Source: Siderastrea siderea
Taxonomy: Eukaryota; Cnidaria; Anthozoa; Scleractinia; Rhizangiidae
Reading direction: 5' to 3'
Assembly: GCA_964030785.1 (NCBI GenBank)
Contig: OZ034974.1
Location: forward strand, 47,250,003-47,314,002
DNA: 64,000 bases
In this document: piece by piece, positions 9,537 through 17,222 of the stretch
Position numbering within the stretch: the stretch's first letter is position 1
How the letters are laid out: each line of letters opens with the position of its first letter
Notes under the pieces: generated by a model
The model's database searches: none
Told to the model about the DNA's origin: nothing
The model's input: only the letters and a program-made list of their open reading frames with translations
Translations under genes and position numbers: made by a program

Positions 9537-9547
9537 CTCATATATAT
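9529..9547 (+). promoter_or_regulatory. Late-type start motif TCTAAC
   Basis: TCTAACTCATATATAT ends at the ATG at 9548. It overlaps the stop codon of the protease gene. Confidence 0.55.
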
Positions 9548-9733
9548 ATGAGATCATATTGCGTGAAACAAAAAAAGGTCACAGAATGTGTACCTGGGAG
9601 TGAACGATATGAAAAGGCTAAAAATGGGAGGCTTATGCTTAAATGCAAATGCTCTGAATGTGGAATCACTAAGACGAAATTCGTTAAACAGACGGGAAAC
9701 GGGTTGGCCCGTCGAAAGGGGCGGGCGTACTAG
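9548..9733 (+). CDS. Small zinc-ribbon protein, probably N-part of a longer protein
   Basis: A 61-residue open frame with two cysteine pairs, one degenerate (CVKQ near the start) and one clear (CKCSEC), separated by KNGRLMLK. This resembles the small DUF5679-type zinc ribbons seen in Polintons. The frame ends right after the heptamer A AAG GGG at about 9714-9720. The -1 frame from that point is open and codes the helical domain that normally follows in related elements. The ribbon is therefore probably the N-terminal domain of a longer virion protein, broken here by a frameshift or joined by slippage. Confidence 0.6.
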   Translation: MRSYCVKQKKVTECVPGSERYEKAKNGRLMLKCKCSECGITKTKFVKQTGNGLARRKGRAY

Positions 9734-10101
9734 ATACAGTAGCATCGACTGGTGCTGATTTATTGATTCACCACGGTATTCCTTGGCTTGGAAAAAAGGC
9801 AGTTGAAATGGGAAGATATTATGGATCAGAAGCCTTGAGAAACCCAAAACTGCAGAAAAAGGCTATCGATTATGCTCTGGATAAGTTGAATCCAATGATT
9901 CAAAATGTCGGAAGTCAAGCTCTTGATCAATTATCAACCAAAATCAGACCAAATAGAAAGTATAAAACCGACAGAAAGGATTTGGATGGTGGAAGTTTAG
10001 ATATCCATAAACTAATTGGGAAAATCCGAAACCAAAAGCTGGATGGACTCCTGGAAAGTATAAATACATGGGACCATACAATCCTCTCGATAAACAGTTA
10101 G
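9715..10101 (+). CDS. Helical virion domain, frameshifted both sides
   Basis: This open frame has no good start (the first candidate is TTG at 9763). It codes a helical segment containing GIPWLGKKAVEMGRYYGSEA and then LDQLSTKIRPNRKYKTDRKDL, conserved-looking phrases of Polinton virion proteins. LDGG|S near the end is an adenain (M/I/L)xGG-x site that would release what follows. At about 10026 the frame loses homology, and the -1 frame continues into the PLA2-like domain. I read 9548-10394 as one ancestral gene with two frame breaks. Confidence 0.6.
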   Translation, partial: KGAGVLDTVASTGADLLIHHGIPWLGKKAVEMGRYYGSEALRNPKLQKKAIDYALDKLNPMIQNVGSQALDQLSTKIRPNRKYKTDRKDLDGGSLDIHKLIGKIRNQKLDGLLESINTWDHTILSINS

Positions 10102-10394
10102 AGTATGATAGGAAAACTGGAGAGGTCACCAAGTGGCACGTACAACCTTACAATAAAGTGGATGAAATAGCAGCTCATCATGATATTTGTTATGATATGG
10201 GGAAAAACAAAGGTGAATGTGACAAACAAATGGTCAAGTCATTGGATGAAATACCTTATGGACAGATGCCAAAATGGGGACAAACAGCTCGGTTCTTGAT
10301 TAACACGAAGCAGAAACTAGGTCTCGGTGTAAAACAAAGGAAGACAAAAAACGGGAAAGGCCGTCGAGTGAAGAAAACTGGCAAAAAGAATTAG
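10011..10394 (+). CDS. PLA2-like domain protein (parvovirus VP1-type)
   Basis: From the ATG at 10068 this codes 108 residues; the homologous frame extends up to about 10011. It has the calcium-loop-like GPYNPLD at residues 2-8 and the catalytic pair HDICYD near residue 39, the two hallmarks of secreted and parvovirus VP1-type phospholipase A2. In parvoviruses this domain opens the endosomal membrane during entry. PLA2-like domains are known from some Polinton-related elements. The C-terminus is Lys/Arg-rich and overlaps the integrase frame. The upstream part is out of frame with the helical domain. Confidence 0.75.
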   Translation, partial: TNWENPKPKAGWTPGKYKYMGPYNPLDKQLEYDRKTGEVTKWHVQPYNKVDEIAAHHDICYDMGKNKGECDKQMVKSLDEIPYGQMPKWGQTARFLINTKQKLGLGVKQRKTKNGKGRRVKKTGKKN

Positions 10395-11311
10395 CTGATG
10401 AATTACACAAACCCATAAAACGAAATTTTACTCGACGGCGTGTTATTGTAAATCATATTGACGAAATATGGTGCTCTGATCTTGTTGAGATGCAACAGTT
10501 TAGTCGATGGAATAAAGGTTATAGATATCTTCTTATGGTTTTAGATGTGTTTAGTAAATATGGTTGGATCGTTCCATTAAAAGATAAAAAGGGTGAAACC
10601 GTTATGAATGCTTTTAAAACAATCCTTAAAGAAGGTAGAAAACCGGAATATTTATGGACAGACAAAGGCAAAGAGTATTACAACAAACATGTTAAAGAAC
10701 TACTTGATAAGAATAAAATAACCTTGTACTCAACTGAGAATGAGGAAAAGTCGTCAGTTTGTGAAAGATGGAACAGAACAATTAAAACCAAGATGTGGAA
10801 GCAGTTTACTGTTCAAGGTAATACACAGTATTTAGACATGCTACCCAAATTAGTGAAACAATATAACAACACTAAACATAGCTCTATCAAAATGACACCC
10901 ATAGAAGCCAGTAAAAAGAAGAATGAAGGGACTGTTTACTTTAATCTGTATGGTAATTTGGAGCAAGTATCATCTAAACCGAAATTCAAAATAGGTGATA
11001 AGGTTAGAATAAGTAAGTATAAACGGAATGTGTTTGATAAGGGCTATACACCAAATTGGTCTGAGGAAGTTTTTACAGTTGATAAAATCCAATATACGAA
11101 TCCAATAACTTACAAACTAAAGGATCTCAGAGGTGAAGACATTCAAGGGAGTTTTTATGAACCTGAATTATTAAAAGCAAAACAAGAGGTATTCAGAATT
11201 GATAAAGTCATTCGGAGGGATTATAAGAAGAAACAAGCTTTAGTTAAGTGGAAGGGATATAGTGATTACTTCAACAGTTGGATTCCAATGAAGGACTTGA
11301 AGGATATATAA
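10376..11311 (+). CDS. Polinton integrase with C-terminal chromodomain
   Basis: A retroviral-type (rve) integrase that would insert the element into host DNA. The first ATG is at 10490, but homology starts about 38 codons earlier: the first catalytic Asp is in CSDLVEM, just before that ATG. The second Asp is in WTDKGKEY and the Glu in CERWNRT about 34 residues later. The C-terminus (residues 230-273 counted from 10490) is a chromodomain with ALVKWKGY and SWIPMKDL, likely to steer integration to modified chromatin. No in-frame ATG exists for the full domain, and the frame overlaps the end of the PLA2 gene by -1. The true start is uncertain; it may use a non-ATG codon or be broken. Confidence 0.88.
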   Translation, partial: NWQKELADELHKPIKRNFTRRRVIVNHIDEIWCSDLVEMQQFSRWNKGYRYLLMVLDVFSKYGWIVPLKDKKGETVMNAFKTILKEGRKPEYLWTDKGKEYYNKHVKELLDKNKITLYSTENEEKSSVCERWNRTIKTKMWKQFTVQGNTQYLDMLPKLVKQYNNTKHSSIKMTPIEASKKKNEGTVYFNLYGNLEQVSSKPKFKIGDKVRISKYKRNVFDKGYTPNWSEEVFTVDKIQYTNPITYKLKDLRGEDIQGSFYEPELLKAKQEVFRIDKVIRRDYKKKQALVKWKGYSDYFNSWIPMKDLKDI

Positions 11312-11320
11312 AATGATTTA

Positions 11321-11348
11321 AAGAGAATTATCTAACATATATTATATT
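11321..11348 (+). promoter_or_regulatory. Orphan late-type promoter
   Basis: AAGAGAATTATCTAACATAT plus an AT run is almost the same as the cassette at 8241, but the expected ATG reads ATT and no gene follows. It is probably a relic of a lost or moved late gene. Confidence 0.5.
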
Positions 11349-11407
11349 AATTGATACAGTATATGCTGTCTTTTGCTTTTGGTAGCCAAAAATATAATTG
11401 TTTCTGG

Positions 11408-11468
11408 CTATATTTAAACGCATCCTTTTGAAAACATTTAAAAATATATATATAGCATTATATATAAT
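11408..11468 (+). promoter_or_regulatory. Early-type promoter copy 1
   Basis: CTATATTTAAACGC is followed by ACATTTAAAAATATATATA and an AT run to the ATG at 11469. This is the first of four related cassettes. It lacks the upstream dyad seen in the other three. Confidence 0.6.
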
Positions 11469-11657
11469 ATGGAAAGAAATATTAAAAGAGGTCGAGGCAG
11501 ACCTAAAGTATTTACCGATGAGGAAAGAAAAAACCATAAAACGACGTACATGCTAAATAAAGAGTGGTATTGTGACGTTTGCAAAAATGGTAAAAATTAC
11601 ACATTGGCTGGGAAATCTTGTCACTTAAAAACAAAAAAGCACCGAAAAAATCAATAA
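11469..11657 (+). CDS. AT-hook plus C2H2 zinc-finger small protein
   Basis: A 62-residue protein. KRGRGRPK at residues 6-13 is an AT-hook core (RGRP), which binds the minor groove of AT-rich DNA. Residues 34-59 have YCDVCKN...GKSCHLKTKKH, a C2H2-like finger. It sits directly under the TATATTTAAACGC-type promoter and in the block with the polymerase, so a regulatory or DNA-binding role in the replication phase is likely. Similar tiny proteins are common in Polintons. Confidence 0.7.
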   Translation: MERNIKRGRGRPKVFTDEERKNHKTTYMLNKEWYCDVCKNGKNYTLAGKSCHLKTKKHRKNQ

Positions 11658-11698
11658 CATAACACAAAGACGACATGTATAATATTATTCAATAATTA

Positions 11699-11793
11699 CA
11701 GTTCGAAGGATCCATGACTGGATCATTTGAATTCTCGACTATATTTAAACGCGGATAAATAACCATTTAAAAATAAAATATAGTTATATATAT
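11699..11793 (+). promoter_or_regulatory. Early-type promoter copy 2 with dyad
   Basis: The cassette starts CAGTTCGAAGGATCC, then a 6-nt loop, then GGATCATTTGAA, an imperfect inverted repeat. About 14 bp later comes CTATATTTAAACGCGGATAA, then CATTTAAAAATAAAATATAG and ATATATATG. The dyad could be a terminator or 3'-end signal of the gene upstream, or an operator. Confidence 0.7.
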
Positions 11794-12060
11794 ATGAAGA
11801 AGACAATGATGAAAATCCATAGATTAGAACAAAAAATAGCATCAGTTAATGATGAAAAAGATAAAAGGTATAACCTAATTATTTGTAAATTTGATAAATA
11901 CTGTGATTTACCAGCGACACACCTACTACTACATGGTAAGTTTCCAAACTATGTAGAGACTACTATATGTGATTTTTGTTTAAAATTTTTAAAAATCGCA
12001 AACAGCTACCAACTTGATATATGTTATGGGATATCTTCTTATATAGTTATAAGTTTATAA
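11794..12060 (+). CDS. Small cysteine-containing protein, unknown
   Basis: An 88-residue protein under the early-type promoter. It has a charged helical N-terminus (residues 1-25). Cysteines follow in ICKFDKYCD, then a possible CDFC pair near residue 68, with a histidine between (ATHLLLHG). A small zinc-binding fold is possible. The C-terminus is hydrophobic. I do not recognise it. Its AT-biased codon use matches neighbouring element genes. Confidence 0.55.
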   Translation: MKKTMMKIHRLEQKIASVNDEKDKRYNLIICKFDKYCDLPATHLLLHGKFPNYVETTICDFCLKFLKIANSYQLDICYGISSYIVISL

Positions 12061-12161
12061 TTACAGTTCGAAGGATCCGCGATTGGATCATTTGAATTAT
12101 CAACTATATTTAAACGCGGATAAAAAACCATTTAAAAATAAAATATATAGTTATAATATAT
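12061..12161 (+). promoter_or_regulatory. Early-type promoter copy 3 with dyad
   Basis: TTCGAAGGATCC-GCGATT-GGATCATTTGAA, then CTATATTTAAACGCGGATAA, CATTTAAAAATAAAATATAT and ATATATG at 12162. It is nearly identical to copy 2 and begins at the stop codon of the upstream gene. Confidence 0.72.
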
Positions 12162-12638
12162 ATGAAATCAAATAGTTCAACTGTAAAAATTAAGAAGACA
12201 AAAAATCACTCTCTTGTATATTTTGGTGCTGGATGGGATTTTAAACCAACTAATGACCCGATATATAAGATATTTAATCACTTTATATTTATTGATAGTC
12301 TACCTAAGATGTCACATTATGAACCAGGTATGTCTGGGTATGAGAAAAGCAAAGATAGAAAAGCATTTATAAATACTCTAAAAAATGCTGCTCAGGAAAA
12401 TGGATTAGTATTGAGTAGTATCAGAAAAAATCTATTAACATTTCGAAATGGTACGGTAAAACTAGAATATTATATAAATACAACAGTGACAGAAGCCTTA
12501 GATGATCCTATTATTAGAAAGAAAATAAATAAGGCTAAATGGTTACATGAGAACGGTTTTTACCCTTATAACTATGGGTTAAAGGTTGGTGACTTACCAA
12601 ACCTATTAGAATATCGTGCTAAAATAGATGAGTTATAA
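12162..12638 (+). CDS. Putative Rossmann/methyltransferase-like protein
   Basis: A 158-residue protein. The strand-loop LVYFGAGWDF (residues 19-28) followed by FIFIDSLP (residues 43-50) resembles motif I and the acidic post-motif of Rossmann-fold methyltransferase-like proteins found in Polintons and giant viruses. The middle has NTLKNAAQENGL, then alternating strands LTFRNGTVKLEYYINT. The C-terminus is Tyr/Asn-rich. No catalytic motif can be assigned, so the activity is a guess. The promoter places it in the early, replication-associated block. Confidence 0.45.
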   Translation: MKSNSSTVKIKKTKNHSLVYFGAGWDFKPTNDPIYKIFNHFIFIDSLPKMSHYEPGMSGYEKSKDRKAFINTLKNAAQENGLVLSSIRKNLLTFRNGTVKLEYYINTTVTEALDDPIIRKKINKAKWLHENGFYPYNYGLKVGDLPNLLEYRAKIDEL

Positions 12639-12700
12639 ATTTAAGATCATTCTTATTGATTCAATTAAATATGTAATTATATATATATATATTATATATA
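12639..12700 (+). promoter_or_regulatory. AT-rich gap without early cassette
   Basis: The gap before the next gene is a long AT alternation ending in ATATATAATG. It lacks the TATATTTAAACGC cassette, so the downstream gene may be read through from the upstream promoter or use a degenerate site. Confidence 0.4.
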
Positions 12701-13189
12701 ATGACATCAATAAATGAATTAAAAACCCACCTTAAAAAATTAACTGTTAAGGAGTTAAAAAAGGAAGTTATGAAGGTTAAGAAACATTTTCAGGTTTCTA
12801 AATTAAAGCGTGAAGATGTAGAACGTGTAATCTTATTATACCATCAAGATTTTTTACATCTGTTGAAAATAGATAAAAAGAAAAAACCATCTGTAAAAAA
12901 TATTAACACTAACAAACAACAAAATAAAAAGAAAAAATCATCTGTGAAAAATATTAACACTAACAAACAACAAGATTATATTATAATATATATTACCGAC
13001 CTATTAAATAAACTTGATGAGAGAGCAGTTGGTACACATACCCCTACATTCATTGGTGAAAAATATACGGATGTTACAATTCAAAAAAGTAAATCACGTT
13101 ACATAGTACGTAATAAAGATTGGAGTGTATTATTGAGTACAGTCAATCGTAAACAAGTTCAAGATTTCTTATATAAATTAATAACATAA
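12701..13189 (+). CDS. SAP-like domain protein, unknown
   Basis: A 162-residue protein. The N-terminal 55 residues contain LTVKELKKEVMKVKKHF followed by a second helix, a helix-loop-helix pattern like a SAP DNA-binding domain. The centre holds a direct repeat of about 18 residues (KKKK-x-SVKNINTNKQQ twice), recorded at nucleotide level as two 51-bp-like copies at about 12874-12970. The C-terminal 65 residues form a compact domain ending with VQDFLYKLI. A DNA-binding accessory of replication is plausible; not recognised as a named family. Confidence 0.5.
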   Translation: MTSINELKTHLKKLTVKELKKEVMKVKKHFQVSKLKREDVERVILLYHQDFLHLLKIDKKKKPSVKNINTNKQQNKKKKSSVKNINTNKQQDYIIIYITDLLNKLDERAVGTHTPTFIGEKYTDVTIQKSKSRYIVRNKDWSVLLSTVNRKQVQDFLYKLIT

Positions 13190-13223
13190 CGCGAAGACTT
13201 AATACATGATACTATTTTATAAT

Positions 13224-13326
13224 TACAGTTCAAAAAATCCGTGATTGGATCACTTGAATTCTCGACTATATTTAAACGCAGATTAAAATATTATTTAAAA
13301 AAATAAAACCTATAGTAATAATATAA
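13224..13326 (+). promoter_or_regulatory. Early-type promoter copy 4 (polymerase)
   Basis: CAGTTCAAAAAATCC-GTGATT-GGATCACTTGAA, then CTATATTTAAACGCAGATTA, a TATTTAAAAAAATAAAA run and the ATG at 13327. The dyad is weaker than in copies 2 and 3, but the order and spacing are kept. Confidence 0.68.
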
Positions 13327-16300
13327 ATGGAATCTAATTATATATATATGAACAAGAAAGATCTCAAAAAATTGAGTAAAAGTCAATTAATCAATATGCT
13401 TCTGAAGCAATCTGTGGTGAAGCCCAAAATTATCGCAGTAGATAACACCAAACCAGTTCCAACACCTAGGACATACAAACCAGTTCCAACACCTAGAACC
13501 AAAAAACCAATGGATAAACCAGTTCCAGCACCAAGAACATACAAACCAGTTCCAGCACCAAGGACATACAAACCAGTTCCAGCACTAAGAACATACAAAC
13601 CAGTTCCAACACCAAGAACTAAAATAGAACAAACAGACAAAGCCTTAAAAGGTTACACAAAATCATGTACAATCAGTATAAAAAACAATAAAGATCCTTT
13701 AGCTCAAATGCAAAACACCAGAAAAGCTATTGAATTTCACATCAAGAAACAATTAGATGAAATGAAAGGCTTTAAATATGTTGAAACACTAAAGGTCACA
13801 TTTAGCAAAATGTCTGGTGGTGAAATAGTGATTAAAACTGCATATTTCAACAGTATAGCCCAAACAATTATTAACCATATAGAAATCAATGAAGCATTAC
13901 AAATGTCTAAACAAAATATATTAAACCAGATCAACCAGTGGATATCTGAAGGTTCTGGATGGACAATTCAATCTGTTGACAATCATTATTTAAACATTGT
14001 CAAATACAAACCAATGAATGGATCCTCATATATCCAACTACCTTCTGAACTGCGAAATTCAAAGAAGGGATTAATCAACATAAAAAACGAAGACAATGAA
14101 TGCTTCAGATGGTGCCACATCCGACATTTAAATCCACAAGAAAAATATCCTCAAAGGATTAAAAAATCTGACAAAGAATATGTCAATAAATTAGATTACT
14201 CAGGAATTGAATTTCCAGTAACTATCAAACAGTTCAACAAAATCGAGAAACAAAATAAGATTAATATTAATGTATTCAGTTATGAAGAAAAACAGCCATA
14301 TCCTATCTATGTATCAAAAGAAAAGTATGAAGATCATATGGAACTACTACTAGTAACGAAAGATGAAAACAAGCATTATGTACTCATAAAGGATTTCAAC
14401 AGATTCATGTACAACCAAACAAAGCATAAGGATAGAAAACACTTTTGCATGAACTGTCTGCAATGTTTCAGTTCTGAAAGAGTATTAACCAATCATAAAG
14501 ATAATTGCATTCAAGTAAATGGAACACAAGCAGTAAATATGCCAACCAAAGATAATAACATACTGAAATTCAATAATTTCCATAAGCAGCAACCTGTGCC
14601 ATTTGTCATCTATGCTGATTTTGAAGCCATAACAGAGAAGATTCATGGATGTCAACCTAACAGTAATAAATCATATACTGAAGCCTACCAAAGACATACA
14701 GACTGTGGATATGGTTATAAAGTGGTTTGTTGTTATGATGATAAATATACAAAACAAATACAACTATATAGGGGTGAAAAGGCTGTGTACAAATTCATGG
14801 AAAATATGTTAGAAGAAGTAAAATACTGTAAAAAAGTTATGAAAACATTCTTTAACAAACCATTAAAAATGACAAAAGAGGATGAAGAGGAATTTAAAAA
14901 AGCAACAACATGTCACATCTGCAACAAAAAATACGCTGAAAAAGATATTCAAGTCAGAGATCATTGCCATATTACTGGCAAATACAGAGGCTCAGCACAT
15001 CAAGACTGTAATCTGAAACTAAAAATTGAACCAGATAATATTAAAATTCCAGTGATCTTCCACAATTTAAGAGGATATGACAGCCATTTTATAATGCAAG
15101 AAATTGGAGCTATTGTTAAGAATAATACATACACCAAAAACGGAAAAGAGATTAAGATGAACATAAATGCAATTCCAAACAATATGGAAAAATATATGGC
15201 ATTCATGCTTGGTAACCATCTTACCTTCATTGATAGTTTCCAGTTTATGAGCTCAAGTTTGGATAAATTAGTCAGTAATTTGCCAGCAGAAGCTTTTAAA
15301 TATACAAGCAAAAAATTCAAAAAAGAAAAATTCGAATTGATGAGGAAAAAAGGTATTTATCCGTACGATTTCATGGACAGTTTTGAAAAATTCGATAAAA
15401 CAGAATTGCCAACGAAAGAAGAATTTTACAGCATATTGAATAATGAGCACATAACAGATGAGGATTATAGCCATGCTCAAAACGTGTGGAATACATTTCA
15501 ATTACAAACGATGGGTGAATACCATAATCTATATCTTAAGTCTGATATTCTTCTATTAGCTGACGTGTTTGAAAACTTTCGTGAAACCTGTCTTCAGTAT
15601 TACAAACTTGACCCCTGTCACTACTTTACATCTCCAGGATTATCTTGGGATGCTATGTTGAATATGACTAATATTCAACTTGAACTAATGACAGACATAG
15701 ATATGTTTCAATTCATTGAAAAAGGCATGAGAGGAGGTATATCTTATATAGCAAATCGATATGGAAAAGCAAACAATAAGTACATGAAAGAATACGATGA
15801 GAAGGCGCCCTCAAAGTATATAATGTATCTTGATGCTAATAATTTATATGGTTGGGCTATGTCACAATACCTACCAACTGGTGGTTTTAGATGGATGACA
15901 GAAAAGCAGATTAATAAAATCAATTTAGCCCAGTATAATGAAGACAGAAATAAAGGGTTGATACTAGAAGTCGATCTAGAATACCCCAAAGAGTTGCATG
16001 ACCTTCATAATGACTACCCTCTAGGACCGGAAAAGGTTAAAATAACTAATAACATGTTGTCTGGATATTGTAAGAAGATACAAAACAAGTTCAAAATATC
16101 AACAGGACTAGTCCACAAACTGATCCCTACTTTATGTGACAAAGAAAAATATGTTCTACACTATAGAAATCTACAGTTGTATCTTGATCTTGGATTGAAA
16201 ATAAAGAAAGTGCATAGAGTATTAGAATTCAATCAGTCACCATGGCTCAAACAATATTTTGACTTCAATACACAAAAACGTACACAAGCGAAAAATTCAT

Positions 16301-17094
16301 TCGAAAAAGACTTCTTGAAACTGATGAATAATTCAGTGTTTGGAAAGACAATGGAGAACATAAGAAAGCGTGTTGATGTCAGACTTATTACAGATGAGAA
16401 GAAACTATTGAAGATGGCTTCTAAACCAACTTATGTAAGCAGTAAGATATTCAATGCAAATCTAGTAGCAGTGCATAAGATTAAAGAAACGCTAACTCTA
16501 AACAGGCCGGCATATGTGGGTATGTGCATTCTTGATCTAAGTAAGACATTAATGTATGATTTTCATTATAACTACATAAAAGAAAAGTATGGTAATAAGG
16601 CAAGACTACTATTCACAGACACAGACAGTCTAACATATGAGATTGAAGCTAAAGATGTGTACCAAGACTTTTGGAATGACAAAGATCGATTTGACAACAG
16701 CGACTATCCAGAAAACTCTCCGTATTTTGATAAGACAAACAAGAAGGTAATCGGTAAATTCAAGGATGAAGCAGCTGGAATACCAATCACAGAATTCATC
16801 GGTTTGCGATCAAAAATGTACAGTTACATAAAAGACAACCAGAAAGGTGGAAAAACAGCCAAAGGAATAAAGAAAAATACAATAAAGAACGACATCAAAC
16901 ATGAAGATTATAAAAATGTATTAATTAATAACAAACAAATACATCATACCATGAAAACAATCAGAAGTATCAATCATCACCTAGGTAGCTACGAGCTCAA
17001 TAAAGTGTCACTCAGCTGTTTCGACGATAAACGATATATAGCAAACGATGGAATCAATAGTTTCGCTTACGGACATTATGCAATCAAAAACTAA
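13327..17094 (+). CDS. polB: Protein-primed DNA polymerase B
   Basis: This 1255-residue enzyme replicates the element from its termini. Residues about 35-100 are seven copies of a KPVPxPRT repeat. A C2H2 finger (CMNCLQCF...HKDNC) lies near residue 380. Exo I is DFEAI (about 429). A treble-clef/endonuclease VII-like insert follows (CHICNK...DHCHITGKYRG...HQDCN, 529-560). Exo II is GYDSHF (about 583) and Exo III is YLKSDILLLADVF (about 735). Palm motif A is DANNLYGW (836), motif B NNSVFGK (about 1001), motif C DTDS (1098) and KxY-like RSKMY near 1160. All catalytic residues are present and the frame is unbroken, so this gene could still be functional. Confidence 0.96.
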   Translation: MESNYIYMNKKDLKKLSKSQLINMLLKQSVVKPKIIAVDNTKPVPTPRTYKPVPTPRTKKPMDKPVPAPRTYKPVPAPRTYKPVPALRTYKPVPTPRTKIEQTDKALKGYTKSCTISIKNNKDPLAQMQNTRKAIEFHIKKQLDEMKGFKYVETLKVTFSKMSGGEIVIKTAYFNSIAQTIINHIEINEALQMSKQNILNQINQWISEGSGWTIQSVDNHYLNIVKYKPMNGSSYIQLPSELRNSKKGLINIKNEDNECFRWCHIRHLNPQEKYPQRIKKSDKEYVNKLDYSGIEFPVTIKQFNKIEKQNKININVFSYEEKQPYPIYVSKEKYEDHMELLLVTKDENKHYVLIKDFNRFMYNQTKHKDRKHFCMNCLQCFSSERVLTNHKDNCIQVNGTQAVNMPTKDNNILKFNNFHKQQPVPFVIYADFEAITEKIHGCQPNSNKSYTEAYQRHTDCGYGYKVVCCYDDKYTKQIQLYRGEKAVYKFMENMLEEVKYCKKVMKTFFNKPLKMTKEDEEEFKKATTCHICNKKYAEKDIQVRDHCHITGKYRGSAHQDCNLKLKIEPDNIKIPVIFHNLRGYDSHFIMQEIGAIVKNNTYTKNGKEIKMNINAIPNNMEKYMAFMLGNHLTFIDSFQFMSSSLDKLVSNLPAEAFKYTSKKFKKEKFELMRKKGIYPYDFMDSFEKFDKTELPTKEEFYSILNNEHITDEDYSHAQNVWNTFQLQTMGEYHNLYLKSDILLLADVFENFRETCLQYYKLDPCHYFTSPGLSWDAMLNMTNIQLELMTDIDMFQFIEKGMRGGISYIANRYGKANNKYMKEYDEKAPSKYIMYLDANNLYGWAMSQYLPTGGFRWMTEKQINKINLAQYNEDRNKGLILEVDLEYPKELHDLHNDYPLGPEKVKITNNMLSGYCKKIQNKFKISTGLVHKLIPTLCDKEKYVLHYRNLQLYLDLGLKIKKVHRVLEFNQSPWLKQYFDFNTQKRTQAKNSFEKDFLKLMNNSVFGKTMENIRKRVDVRLITDEKKLLKMASKPTYVSSKIFNANLVAVHKIKETLTLNRPAYVGMCILDLSKTLMYDFHYNYIKEKYGNKARLLFTDTDSLTYEIEAKDVYQDFWNDKDRFDNSDYPENSPYFDKTNKKVIGKFKDEAAGIPITEFIGLRSKMYSYIKDNQKGGKTAKGIKKNTIKNDIKHEDYKNVLINNKQIHHTMKTIRSINHHLGSYELNKVSLSCFDDKRYIANDGINSFAYGHYAIKN

Positions 17095-17165
17095 AATAAT
17101 ATTTCTTTCTTAAACTCATCATTCTATACTATTATATGAGACATTATTTTCATGATACTACAACA

Positions 17166-17222
17166 TGACGTCACGACACAGCTGTGTCAGTCTAAATCTT
17201 ACAGGTATCACAAAAGCAATCT
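17166..17222. repeat. Direct repeat copy 1 (gene tail plus CRE)
   Basis: This 57-bp segment starts with TGACGTCACGACACAGCTGTG and runs into the last nine codons of the 282-residue gene. It is repeated at 18176-18232 with few differences. The first eight bases are the palindrome TGACGTCA (a CRE-type site). Confidence 0.8.

Noticed and set aside
13383..13640. 85-codon minus-strand frame opposite the polymerase N-terminus, rich in Gly, Thr, Leu
   Set aside because: It is the antisense shadow of the KPVPxPRT repeat; the sense frame belongs to a clear polymerase.
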